NCBI GenBank assembly: GCA_038025085.1 | Contig: CM076148.1 | Location: forward strand, 994,501 to 1,058,500 | Reading direction: 5' to 3' | DNA: 64,000 bases | From: Tetragonia tetragonoides | Lineage: Eukaryota > Streptophyta > Magnoliopsida > Caryophyllales > Aizoaceae | Shown here: piece after piece, positions 49,265 through 60,963 of the stretch | How the letters are laid out: the number at the start of each line of letters is the position of its first letter | Position numbering within the stretch: position 1 is the first letter of the stretch | Program-made: the position numbers and the translations under genes | The notes under the pieces: model-generated | Seen by the model: the letters and a program-made list of their open reading frames with translations, nothing else | Databases searched by the model: none | Told to the model about the DNA's origin: nothing

Positions 49265-51489
49265 ATGCTTAACCTTTGCTTGTCCTCAAGCAAACACTAA
49301 ATAATCACATCAAGTAATTGAAGGTTAGCACGAAGTAGTCGAGAGATCACCTCCTCAAGTGAGGAACATTGACAACGCACTTAACATGAACATAAGAGTT
49401 CGAGATCCTTGAGGTCAAAACAAGTTTTCAAACCATTTTAAACTCAAGTTTCAAAAAGTTATGGAACAAGTTCACGAAGTACAAAGCATACAAGCACTCA
49501 ACCGACTTGGTAATTTTCCTCAAGAAGTGAAGCAAGTTAGCCCGAGAGACTCTCACTTTGGGAAATATAAGTCTCTCACTCTCATGTGTTTTGGGTAATC
49601 ATGCAATATTCAACACTTGGGACTCAAACTTCGGTGGCATCCTACCATATGCTTGCCTATCTTCTAAAATCTCTACCGCTAGTTGACAACTCCATATGCA
49701 AAGATTGGGAGGACTTTTGGGTTGTAATAAGGCTTAAGGGAAGGTGGAAATACATTTGGGATGTGGACTTAGAGTCAAAAAGACCTTGTGGAAACACAAA
49801 CATCCCCTAGATTCGTCTAGAAAAGATCAAGGAGGTGCAAAAACATCTCCAAAAATCAAAAACACCAACTCCAATCTTATGCAACATTCACCAAACCAAC
49901 CTTCTTTACAACTTTGACCAAACTTTATGAGTAGGAGTATCAGGGCAAGATGATTTCAAGTAAATGAGATAAAACCCTTCTTCTACTCCTAAAACAATTA
50001 GTTACTCCTTTTCTTTTCTTTTCTTTTTCTTTTTTTTCTTTTTTTTTGGTTTTTTTTTTTCTTTATATATACCAAAGCTTCTCGAAACTCAAGGCCAACC
50101 ATTATCATTCCATTTCTCACAAAAGGCGCCCTCACACGTATCTTTTACTCAAATCCACAATTCAACACACAGCCCAACGAGAAGGACAAATTTCACTAGT
50201 CTTAGACTCGGGGGAGGAGAATATGTGTTTGGGGGAGAGAAAACATGTAATGAAGTTTACCAAAGAAAGGGCACAAGCTCGAAGGGGCTCCAAAGTGGGA
50301 AAATGATGCATAAAGGAGGCTCTTTGGCTTAAAGTAGCTTAAGTACAAATAAACAAATGAATGCCTCCGTCCTACCAATGCAAAATGGGTGTCTAATGCA
50401 ATTTTGACCAAGAATCAAGGCAAGTTCTAGAGTAATGCCAACCGAAGTGAATCAAGCACACATTGAAAGAAAATAAACCGATATGAATGTGTCGGTTTTG
50501 GGCTCAAATTCTCACCGGTTAAAGTCCATCTAAAACTAACCACTTCACGACTTAAGGAGGATTAGCAAGTGATTGACAACGTGTCAACACTCATGCTTGC
50601 ATACCAAGACCAAGTGAACAAAACCCAATTTGAAAATTCATGATTAGGAAATTACATTTTTCAAAATTTTCACCTCAAAGCTCAAGTCTCATGCCACATG
50701 TTAAATACCAACCAATGTTCCTATATGGTCATCATACAAGGATCACTTCTCTCTATTTTGGGTATTTTCATTTTTTCCAATTTTTTTGGGGATTTTTCAT
50801 TTGAAATGCAACCTAAATGATATGCAAACCTAAAACATGATCAATGCAATCTAAATGGCAATATATACATGAAAATGCAACTAAATGATCTAACATGCTT
50901 CTCCACTAATCTAGCACAATTCCAATCACGAATCACAATCATTCATCATAATATCATCTCCCTTATCACCACAACACCACAAGGTCTCACCACCAACACA
51001 ACAAATTACCGACAAGAGCAATACACAAATGACTACCCACCACCACTTCACAAGAGAACACCCCCCCATGCTTAAACTTTGCATTGTCCTCAATGTAAAG
51101 GAAATAAAGAGAAAGGATCAAGGGAGGGGGGTACTTACATGCTCAATTAGGCAGCGGTTGATGATTGAAGTGCAATGTCTCCATTGTTTGACCATGTCGG
51201 AATGATGTGAGATTATCGGAGTGAAGAATATTGTGCCTACACACAAAATCAACACAAAAATCGTCAACCACAAGAAATTGAACTAAACAAAAACGAAAAG
51301 TCTTTTCTTTGCACAATTTTTCTCATATATTTTTTTTTTGATTTTTTTTTTCTCTTTGAAAACGTAAAAAATAAGAGGAAAATTGAAATAAAAAGGGAAA
51401 ATAAAATAAATAAGGGGAAAAACTTGGGTTGCCTCCCAAGAAGCGCTCGTTTTGGTCATGAGCTTGACCCCTCTTGTTCTCAACTCGAG
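49265..51489 (-). other. Retrotransposon interior without coding domains
   Basis: About 2.2 kb with no long frame on either strand. It includes T/CTTTT-rich tracts (about 50005-50065) and AT-rich blocks. No pol motif (such as the YxDD of reverse transcriptase) can be read. This is the region where pol would be expected. Confidence 0.7.
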
Positions 51490-52245
51490 TTATCTCCCGA
51501 TCTTTTTCTTCAATCGATAATCATAAGACGCCAATGCGCGTAGCAATTTGTCAAAGGTACTAAAACACATCTCAACAATACACAAGTGAGAAATCATTAG
51601 CATAAAGATATAATCAACAATTAATGATATTTTGAATTTGTCGAATGCCTTTGAAAAGTCCAAAGAAGGAGAAGGTGAAGCTTTCCACTCAATTGGCCTT
51701 CGATTGTCCTCATGATTACCGTTAGGTATATTGCTCTTGACATGCTCATCAACTTGATAAGGGAAAAAGACACAAACCACAAGTACACTATCGGGAACCA
51801 TAACGACATCTCCAAGAATCTCACGAGAAGAAGGAGAATCATTGACGGGGTTTGAGGCTAAGGAATATGGCATGTCAATGCATTCGGTTGAGAGTGGTTC
51901 ATCATCTTCGAAATCATAAAAAGTATTCTCAACCATCTCATCAATGACCTTTTCCTCAATTCCTTCCGCCCAAGAGGACAAACTAGCTTTTGGAGCTAGT
52001 GGGGTTTCAAGCATCTCATTGTCAATGAGAAGTGTATCAACTTTAGAGATCAACTTACTTATTAACTCATTCATCTCCTCATTTTGCTTGTTTGCCACAG
52101 CAATGTATTGTCCCAATAGAGTTTCCAAATTTGACTTGGGGGGATGAGGAGATAAGGAAGGTTGCTCAAATTGATATGCATTAACATCATAACCATAACA
52201 CTCATTCCAATCATAGGAAGCATAAGTATAATCATTCACATTCAC
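51490..52245 (-). CDS. Gag-like ORF of the non-autonomous retrotransposon (uncertain)
   Basis: A 251-codon open frame lies just downstream of the PBS. It includes YASYDWNECYGYD, a Leu/Ile-rich helix (LETLLGQYIAVANKQNEEMN ... ISKVDTLL) of the kind seen near the gag of plant Gypsy elements, and an acidic region. The C-terminal part is hydrophobic and poorly protein-like. No CCHC zinc knuckle is present. It may be a truncated gag or a frame kept open by chance. Confidence 0.45.
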   Translation of the reverse strand: MNVNDYTYASYDWNECYGYDVNAYQFEQPSLSPHPPKSNLETLLGQYIAVANKQNEEMNELISKLISKVDTLLIDNEMLETPLAPKASLSSWAEGIEEKVIDEMVENTFYDFEDDEPLSTECIDMPYSLASNPVNDSPSSREILGDVVMVPDSVLVVCVFFPYQVDEHVKSNIPNGNHEDNRRPIEWKASPSPSLDFSKAFDKFKISLIVDYIFMLMISHLCIVEMCFSTFDKLLRALASYDYRLKKKIGR

Positions 52246-52419
52246 ATAATTGTCATAACCACAAACATATGAATTAGAGTGATAGTCAACATAACTCCCT
52301 TAATTCCATGAATATTCCATCACAACAATGATTTACAAAATAAAAAACAAAGCATATAAAAATTAAATGGTTTAGTCTAGCCAAATCAAGACTCAATCGA
52401 TATTGAAATAGCCTAATTT

Positions 52420-52435
52420 CCCAGCAACGACGCCA
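52420..52435 (-). other. Primer-binding site complementary to tRNA-Asp
   Basis: On the minus strand TGGCGTCGTTGCTGGG lies 6 bases after the 5' LTR. It matches the complement of the plant tRNA-Asp 3' end (TGGCGCCGTTGCCGGG) with two C-to-T differences. This fixes the minus-strand orientation. Confidence 0.8.
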
Positions 52436-52441
52436 AAAACT

Positions 52442-53925
52442 TGATAGCCTCGCAAGTGCACGAGTATTATCGAAGTAATATAAAAGATTATCGATCCCAC
52501 GAGGAATTAATGATTTCAAGTACCGACTTTGTCTCGATTTTACGCAAGCTAAACCTATCGATTTGATGATGGATTAAAGATAACTAAAACCAAACTAGAA
52601 CTAATGCAAGAAATAAGAGCAAACACAAGCACAATCGATGACTAAAGTTAGAGTTGGGTTTCACCTAACTATGATGCAAAATGCAATGGATGACATGGAT
52701 GGATGCAATCAAATGAGCAATGTGTAGAGATGATTAGGTTAATGTCACTAAGGGCCTCTTTCAAGGTCACCGAAGATGTGCCCAAACCTACTAAACCACC
52801 TATTTTCATGGGGTTAAGTCGATAAGAACCCATTAAGCAAGCCTAATAACATGAATCTCCAAGGGTATTAATCCTACTTTCGTGGCCTAATTTCGTTGTT
52901 TGGACAATGGAACCCCTATAATTAACCTGCCCCCTTTCGGTTTCTAAGTTAATTACACAAGAAATTAGCCAAACTTTCATTTAGACATTTCATCAAACAC
53001 TTGGGGTGCACAAAGCCAAATACACATAATACTCAATTAATCACACTAATCTCACATCATTCAAACATTAAACCATCATAGTTGGGCTAATCTCAACTCT
53101 AACTAGAGAAACTAGCCAAGAATCAACATAAAGACATTAACTTTAATTAACCAAGGCATAATATTCAACACAAGAGAAATAAGTAAAGAGGAGAGAGAAT
53201 GAGAAAAGAGAAGGTTCAAGAAGATCTTACAAAGGTCTTCAATAACTTTCCAAAATAAAGTTCAACTACCTTAGAAATCTTAGAGATGAAGTTCTTCAAT
53301 CTAACTATGGAGGCTAGATCTCTTTTGAGAGCTAAACTAGGTTAATGAAGAGATAGCATGAGATAGTCTAAAGTCCCCCCTAAAATGATAGGGATTTGGG
53401 AGTTTTTAAGTGAAAAGAGGTGAATCGCAGCCTAAATAGCGAACCGTAGGCTGTTAGGTCCGACCCTCGAGCAGGTTGTGGTTCGCACCTGCGCATTTTA
53501 AGTGAGATTTATGTTAGGGATTGAACCACAAGTAGGTTGGGGTTCGCTCTTTTTGCTTGCGGTAGAAGCTGGTAGCTTTCAAATCTTCATTTTCTTGACT
53601 CTTGAAGGTGAACTACAAGCATGTTTGAGACATGACTTGCCCATGGTTCATCCTTTGGATTTGTTCTTCGTTCTTCTTCGCACCTCTTTGATCGTTCTCG
53701 CTCATGTCCGAGTCTACTTTCACATTCTCCTCAACGCTTGAGGTCATTCCACCAACAAGATGACACATTTTTCCTTGCAATTTGCTCTCTACAAGATGAA
53801 ACAAACCAAAAGCGTAAATTAGAACAAAAGGGGATAAAACTAATAAAAGAAAACGAAAATCATCAATTAACCTAGTAAACTAGACCTAAATTATACTAAA
53901 AATATATACAAATAAACACTTATCA
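52442..53925 (-). repeat. 5' LTR of the retrotransposon
   Basis: It is the homologue of 47773-49255, with TG...CA ends (on the minus strand TGATAAGTG...GCTATCA). About 40 differences were counted by eye. Confidence 0.95.
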
Positions 53926-54168
53926 GCACGACACGACATTGCACGGCAAAAGTTTTAGTATTATTTTTAAAAAGCATACGACACGATACATGCACGGCAC
54001 AAGCATACGACACGACACAAGTAAGAGCAGGAGACTACCTGAGCCTACCTTTTTGAAAAGCAGGCATGACACGACATGAAGCACGATACGACACAGCATA
54101 AAACTTTTACAAAGAACGAAGACACGACACAAGCACGACACAAAGCACAACACGAAGCCATCTTTACC

Positions 54169-57100
54169 CATGACTAGTGACTAGATCTCTTCACCTAGTA
54201 ATAATAAATTTGGCAAGGAGAGACCTTGATAAAAGCATGATAAGGGATGTTAAACATGTATATATTCCCCTTTAAATGAATAACATCATGTGATAGGCCG
54301 GTTTTAGATGATCGAGGGACTAGGAATAGTCTCCATGGACATGATTTTAGTAATCTATCACTGTTGTTGAAAACCATATTGGCCATATACATATTTTTTC
54401 ACTTCACTTACTGTACGCCAAATTGGAGCATAGCCTAATTACAATTTACAACCATATTGCATGGAGAGAGAGAGAGAGGCCTTGCTTGCCTTTAGGAAAG
54501 GGAGGCCTAGCTAGGAATTAGGAAAGGACAGCATCTATTTTGCTCCTCACAAGAACAGTTTATCTCCGTCCATAGTGCCTTCTTGGATTGGACAACAAAA
54601 AGCATAATTTGTCGGCCAAATCATATCTATTTTATCGATTCATATACTGTTTTACATTTGCTACCTCTCTCTCTTTTTCCCCTTCTCATTTCGATTATTC
54701 ATTGGGTGAAGGTCCTCTACAGTTCTTGAACGATTATTAGAAGAGGTCGGTGCAATTCTCTAAACCTCACTATAGAATTGATCTCTTTTATTTTGGGACT
54801 CTTGAATTGCAGGGGAATTTAGATAGGCGGAAATTCGAAGAAAAAGATAGAGAGAAGATGAGAAGGATTATACCTCTAGAGTATCAGCATCATATGATAT
54901 GAACTCAAATGTTTACTGAACTGAATTAGATATCACTACACTGAAGCGAACTTATTAAGTATTAGATAAGGGAAAAAGAAGACGCTCTACTTGAAAAATG
55001 ATAGATGCACTTGCACTGACTTCATAGTTCATACCTTATAATCAAAAAAATTATCTTCAAGTATGAAGATTCGAAATCAATATCCGTTTATCTTAATATT
55101 GTTGAATTATATCAACATTAGTCATTATATGTTAGGAGGCATAACGTAATTGTATAATAATGCAAAAGTGTGCTATAGACGACATACGACCTAAAGCAAG
55201 AATGTCTGTGAAGAAGAAGGCATATATTCTTGCAGTTTCTAGCAAATGAAAACAAAGCAAGCCCACACAGTTTGAAACATCAAAGGATAGGATTTAAACT
55301 GGCATGGATAGACAATTCCTTTAATTCCTGAAAAAAAAATTAGACTCCTATGTATGTATACGGTATGTATATACCTAATTTATATGTGGCACAAATAATG
55401 GAGATATGGTTGAATGGTAGAGAGTAGAGACTCGTTCATTTTAAGATTGAGGTCAGGGTTTGAATCGCTCATTGGGCATGGAATAATTTTAAATTCCTTA
55501 CCAGTTGTCTTATCTTTTAAGATGCTTACAAGCCAGTATGAGAAAATAATCACTGTGATTGACGCACGGTAGATACACTTAGTTGTAACACAAAAAACAT
55601 AAAATCATATGTGGCACAGAAAAACCTTCAAACACGGCGATTAGACCTTCCTGATTTTTAAAGGTATCTCTAATAGAAAATCTTTTAAAAAGGGCTTTTA
55701 ATCATGCCACATCACAAAGGGAAAAAGAAAACCGTCCGTTGGACCTTTAGCCCTCATGTTTACTCTTCCCTTTGAAATCTCTAATAGCTAATTTTTTGCT
55801 CATCATTATAAAGAGAGTGCAAGTAAATGGCGATCGATATACCACTTTTTACATTATATTTAGACTTTCGTACTCAACAGCAAACATATTAGACTAACTG
55901 AACAACCAGTGTAAGGATTGGCCCCGTTAAGGTCTCACTAACAAGGGGCTAGTATAGTTCCTAGAAACCAACTGTCACAAGGCATGAGGAGAACGGGAAT
56001 TTGAACCCATAACCTTATCTTACCAAATCACTTAAAAGTAAGTTTTATTGAAACCATTAAACCACCACCTTTATTGGTCTCTAATAGCTAATTAAACAAG
56101 TGTACATGGGCCTCATAAGAGTGTTTTTTTGAATATTTAATATATTCAATCATGGGACCTACAAAAAGATTTTCATTTTTAAGATTCTCTCCATTCTCTT
56201 TCTTCTCTGACCAATTTTCATCTTCGTAGCTTCTTTGTTTAATTAATCAGCACGGTTTATGTGGACATAGTCCATTGTAGACCAAATGATTATGAAGGTG
56301 GCTACAGGTGAAGTAGGGAGGTGGCTCCAGGTGAAGTAGGGTGATGCCAAGTATAAATTTGAGGGGTGATTTTAGGTAAATTAAAGTAGGGGTGACTCCA
56401 TTTTTAAAAAGGATGGTTCCAAATAAAGTAGGGGGGTGACTTCAAGTATCGGTCCACCATGGACTAAATCCACACAAGTTTTGTATTAATTAATTGTTTC
56501 TAAGATATTCAATGTCTCTCGAATGAAGTTTACAAAAGTTTATATTGATATTGTTCTTTTTTACTAAATTGGACTAAATCAAACAGAATTAACCAATTAT
56601 TAAATAAATGAAAAAAACACAACCATAAAAAAGACTTCGAATTCATATTATTTTTTTTTAAAAGCATATGCACTCGCGCCCTCCTTTCAAGAAATAGACT
56701 GTACAAAAAGTAGTGGTAGCTCAATGATAATAAATCTCATTGACATCAGCTTCTTAATTGAAGGTAGTATATATATAAATATGTTGATATGATGAGTTGT
56801 TACCCTGGCCTTTAGATCATTCCTTATCTATTTAAAAAAGAATAAAAAAAAAATAAAATGGACTTCTCCAATGACTATAATCCATAGAGGATCCAGACTC
56901 TTGCTGAATGCTAAGATCAGTAACATGCATGCATGCATTGCTTCTATATATGGGTTATATGCACACAACAGATTAATAGTACAAGTGAAATTTGTTGCTC
57001 GGGTACGTTTACGTTTGGTCTATTTTGTACAAGAAATCTCAAGAAAACCAATATATATAGTTACTTGAAGAGATGAATTCTAACGATGAAAGGCTCAAAA

Positions 57101-57320
57101 CTCACGTAACAAGTCAAAGCTGTACTGACACCATACATGTTCGTTTTCATGACATACATTGAGTTACTTCTAGCAAATTTTCTTCCTATAAATTATCCAA
57201 TCATAGCCTTGTCAATTGTCATGTGACATCACCTTGTAGATGAAGTGCCTGGCCTCCTCATCCTAGTGTAGTGCCAAACTAAAAATCCCCAAAATTAATC
57301 ACTTAGGCTCAATTTATTTT
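54169..57320. other. Intergenic with two SINE-like repeats and a degenerate minisatellite
   Basis: No gene is supported. 55398-55570 (+) carries TGGTTGAATGG (A-box-like) and GGGTTTGAATCGC (B-box-like). 55915-56085 (minus) carries the inverse of TGGTTTAATGG and GGGTTCAAATTCC. 56275-56445 has several degenerate copies of GGTGAAGTAGGGNGGTGGC. TTTATTTT at 57313-57320 begins the MULE-2 target duplication. Confidence 0.5.
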
Positions 57321-57578
57321 GGGTGTTACTAAATACCGCCCCCCCAAATTTCAATTTTACCCTTTTTCAAATTTTCACGCATCCTCTCCCTCTCTAACTC
57401 TCACACCAATTCTCCCTCTCTACCACCCACTCTACCACCCACTCTCATACCCAACCTTCATCAACATTCACTCAAGCAACGGCCGCGGATGTCTGCCGGC
57501 GACCAGGAAGTGCCGTCGACGGTGGCGGAGGTAAATTTTTTTCTTGCGCATTTTTATTGCACTGGCGTCTGAATTTTT

Positions 57579-57764
57579 CGACTCACCCTTGGGTGAGTCG
57601 TCTGCGAAAGGCGACTCACCCAAGGGTGAGTCGTCTGTCGATCTCGACTCGCCCAAGGGTGAGTGGCCTGTAGCAGACGACTCACCCTTGGGGAGTCGAG
57701 ATCGACTGACGACTCACCCTTGGGTGAGTCGCCGGTCGCAGACGACTCACCCTTGGGTGAGTCG
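57579..57764. repeat. Left array: six 22-bp palindromes on a 33-bp period
   Basis: Each unit is the half-site CGACTCACCC, a TT or AA centre, and the inverted half-site. Units start at 57579, 57612, 57645, 57678 (one base short), 57710 and 57743. Spacers are 11 bases (for example TCTGCGAAAGG, AGATCGACTGA, CCGGTCGCAGA). The array is bracketed by inverted GGCGTCTGAA (57564) and TTTCAGACGCC. It lies in intron 1 of the transposase gene. Because 33 is a multiple of 3, it reads as spurious DSPLGES-type peptide repeats. Confidence 0.95.
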
Positions 57765-57795
57765 GAAATTTCAGACGCCCGTGCAAAAAAAAAAA

Positions 57796-57813
57796 ATGAA
57801 ATTATTATTATTA

Positions 57814-57867
<54 letters not shown>

Positions 57868-57869
57868 TA

Positions 57870-57910
<41 letters not shown>

Positions 57911-57935
57911 TATTGTTATTATTAATATTGTTTCT
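57796..57935. repeat. (TTA)n microsatellite, left
   Basis: Over 40 TTA/ATT units with a few TTTA and TTG interruptions, directly inside the left palindrome array and within intron 1 of the transposase gene. Confidence 0.95.
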
Positions 57936-60735
57936 TCCATGGTCCAAACGTAAATTTCAGACGCCTGTCCCTTGGTTCAGTCGGTTTTGATAGACGTTTG
58001 AATTTAAGATTAAGCTAACATTGTTTTCGTTGTTTTCGTTAGGTTCCTTTGGAGCGGTTCGGTGGTGATGGTGTTGATTACAGTACGCATTTCATCACTG
58101 ATGAGTTATTTGATAGTGATACAGATGCAATTAATTGGGCAAAATAAATTGCCCTTACTATCGGGTTTGAGTTGATAATTTCGTCACACAAGAAGAATGG
58201 AAGCGTAAAATTGTTAAGATGCAATCGAGGTGAACGCTACAGAGGGGAATTAAGAGACTTAGATACTGCTGCTCGGAAGAAATCGAAAACAAAGGCTTGT
58301 AAATGTACGTTCCAGTTAAGAGCTCGGCAAGTGTATGGGTCTAGTAGTTGGATGATTGTCACATTGCCTGGGATTAGGGGTACGCACAACCATGACTTTG
58401 CTGTGTTTCATGAGGGATATCGTCAGATGAATGGTCTTAGTCCTGGGTCAAAGAAACTCGTTCGTGACATGACTTCGGCACAAACAAAGCCATGTGCTAT
58501 CTTGGCCGCTATTAAGGAAAAATTTCCCGAGGACAATGCAACTAGACGGCATGTGTACAACCACAGAGATCGTATAAGGAAACTTGATTTTGAAGAGAGA
58601 GATGTCATTGGTCAGTTTCATCATTTAGCTGTGGAGAATAAGTACGTACATTGGACAAGAGCCGACCCAGCTACTAATGAGGTAACTCACGTGTTCATGG
58701 CACACCCTACATCAATTCAGTTACTTCGGTCTTTTCGTTGGTTGATTGGCTTAGATTCCACGTACAAAACAAACAAGTATAAGATGTCGTTTCTTGAGAT
58801 AGTGGGGATGACTCTAACCAATAAGAACTTCCTCATAGCTTATGCCATTATGAAGGATGAGACTCAGGCAAGCTATGCGTGGGTCTTAGATAAGTTGAGG
58901 ATGCTTATTGGAAATGATGTACACCCAACAGCAATTGTGACCGATCGTGAGCTAGGGTTGATGACACCTATTAGAGAGATATTTTCCGAGAGTGCCCATT
59001 TGCTCTGTACATGGCACATTAACAAATTCGTTGAAGACAAAGTGTACAGACTTTGTGGAAAAGATAAGCTTGTCGCGCAGAGGTTCAAGAACGGGAGGTG
59101 GAAAATTATCATGGAAGCTTCCACAGAAGCTGCGTACGATAGAGCAGTGCGTCAGATGAAGGATAGTTGGAGGAATTACCCTCACGTGATATCCTATGTA
59201 GAGGAGACCTGGCTGAGATACAAAGAGATGTTTGTGGTTGCGTGGACGAATAAGGTGCTACACCTTGGCAACACTACGACTTGCAGGGTGGAGAGTGCAC
59301 ATGCCGCGCTAAAACAGTGGTTGAACTCCTCAACTGGAGCTTTGGACAATGTTTGGAACAAGGTCAACAAGTCAATCGAGTCACAAATAACTGAGATCAA
59401 GTACACACTTGAAGAGTGCAGAAGACGAAGAAGTGTGATGTACTCGGGTTTCCCATTCAACTATCTGACCGGGTATGTTTCCCATTACTGCTTAGAAATA
59501 TTATCGAATGAGCTGAAGAGGATGAGAGAATTGAGTCATCAAGTATTTGATCGTTGCGGTTGTGTATTGAGATCCACTCATCAGATCCCGTGTGCGTGTG
59601 AGTTGAAAACGGCCACGGATACGGGCACGCCAATTACCTTGAATAGTGTCCACGAATTTTGGCGAACACTCGTTATTAGTGATGCAGTGGAGATAGCTAC
59701 GCTTGACATGACTGAGCATCCATCTGAGGACCATCGATACTTTCACTCTCTCGTCGACGAGGTTAACTCAAGCGACCCGGCAGTTGTGCGCAACATATCT
59801 GTCCTTATGAATGAGCAGCTTCATCCTGAGGAAGCGAGTTACGTCGAGCCGGAAGCGAACACGACAGTCAGAGGTCGACCGAGAGGGAGTTCCTCTACCA
59901 GACGTGATCCTAGTTCATGGGAGTACTCCCAGAGGGGTCGTGGTCGCCCTAGGTCATCCAGTTCGAGCCGCGGGCGTGGTCGTAGCTCATCCTCATCGAG
60001 TAACGTCGTGCGGAGTACTGGTATGAAAACCCATAATTTAACATGTACATAATGTTGTTAATTACTTGTTGATAAGTACTATTAATGACTTTCTATTATA
60101 TTGTCTTGCAGCTGGACACGCAATAGATATCACTGAATTCTATCATGTTAACAAAATTCCGGGAATCATCATACCTTTCATTGAAGGATATCTCGATGTG
60201 CTTGGGGATGGTAATTTGCGGTTTCCGTGTCATTGCGGACTACGTTTTCGGAGACCAAGAGCAATGGCGATTGACGAGAGTTTGCATTGCAAACGAACTC
60301 TTAGCTAACCGAGCATTGTACGAAAACCTATACGTTGAAGGGGTCGACGCTGGTTACCACCGTATTATGTGGGACGGAGGTGCGTGTAACGATGATCACT
60401 GGATGATAGTAGTTGAGGATTTGTTCCCGATTGCCAACCTCTTCAATGCAGCAATTATGTTATTCGGATACGGCAGCGGAAGGGGGTTATATTCTTGTTA
60501 CACAGTGCTACCGTTGCAAGCACCTTCGACTGCTACACGTCCAAGTAGGGAAATTGTCATGTGTCATTTAGGTGATTCATACATGCATTATATCCGTCTA
60601 GATTTAGCCTCAGATTTCCCTATTCCTCCGATATGCGCAGCATGGTTTACTTCCCGTTCTGATAGTGTCGCTGGTTGGGAGCAAATGTATGTTAGGCGAA
60701 AAGCACATTGGGATTGTTTAGCGAGGTCGACGTAA

Positions 60736-60963
60736 TTGAATATTTTGCGTGATTGTTATACTTATATCATTGTCACATTTTTGTGTGATTGTTATATTTT
60801 GCATGTGGAGAGTGGTCGTGATTATTGGAGGTAAATAAAACAACAAATTACAATAAAACAAAAAAGGTAAATAAGAAACAACAAATTACAATAACACAAA
60901 TAAATAACAATAACAATGAAACTCTTATATAAATATATAACAAATTCATCTAGGGTCAATACA
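60736..60963. other. Spacer between the convergent MULE-2 genes
   Basis: AT-rich, with TTTGTGTGATTGTTATA repeated twice near 60746-60800 and AACAACAAATTACAATAA repeated at about 60840-60895. Shared 3' ends of both genes. No ORF. Confidence 0.6.

Larger units (their letters stand above)
47773..53925 (-). mobile_element. Non-autonomous LTR retrotransposon (Ty3/Gypsy-like), minus strand
   Basis: The two LTRs are about 1.48 kb each and roughly 97% identical by eye. They bound a 3.2-kb interior, flanked by the 5-bp duplication GCACG (47768-47772, 53926-53930). On the minus strand the order is 5' LTR (53925-52442), PBS, a short gag-like ORF, a polypurine tract and 3' LTR (49255-47773). No protease, reverse transcriptase, RNase H or integrase is visible, so it must move in trans. 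AGCGCTTCTTGGGAGGCAAC (minus strand, about 51430-51450) resembles a motif often found near the end of plant Gypsy pol (recollection). Confidence 0.93.
47633..54168. repeat. Older CACGACAC-rich dispersed repeat, split by the LTR retrotransposon
   Basis: 47633-47772 and 53926-54168 share degenerate GGCACGACACG motifs. They would be contiguous once the retrotransposon and one copy of its GCACG duplication are removed. AGAGATGGCACAAGGC on the left and GAAGCCATCTTT on the right are weakly inverted, as in a hAT-type element. Boundaries are tentative. Confidence 0.5.
57489..60735 (+). pseudogene. MULE transposase fused through an intron to an OTU-like cysteine protease, disrupted
   Basis: Inferred exons are 57489-57530 (14 codons, MSAGDQEVPSTVAE), 58043-60020 and 60112-60735. 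TAA at 58145-58147 interrupts exon 2 (INWAK*IALTIGFEL). The frame then stays open for over 620 codons. It has a zinc DNA-binding region (ACKCTF...THNHD), a MULE DDE core with D in GLDSTY, D in VTDRELG and E in CRVESAH, then a SWIM-like CGC...PCAC and an Arg/Gly/Ser-rich tail. The intron 60021-60111 joins this in phase to GHAIDITEFYHVNKIPG. The OTU-like part has GDGN-CGFRVIADYVFG, where Cys is the expected nucleophile, and a late HYIRL with the expected His. An extra T in the 60215-60217 run shifts the frame exactly between GDGN and CGFR. The fused protein would be about 880 residues. Confidence 0.88.

Noticed and set aside
57579..57764. CRISPR-like array (22-bp repeats, 11-bp spacers)
   Set aside because: Plant nuclear DNA. 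Repeats are full palindromes, spacers are short and recur, and there are no cas genes. It is a transposon subterminal repeat.
57544..57990. 148-codon frame with DSPLGES repeats followed by poly-Ile/Tyr
   Set aside because: Read-through of the 33-bp palindrome array and the TTA microsatellite inside an intron. The frame stays open because 33 is divisible by 3.
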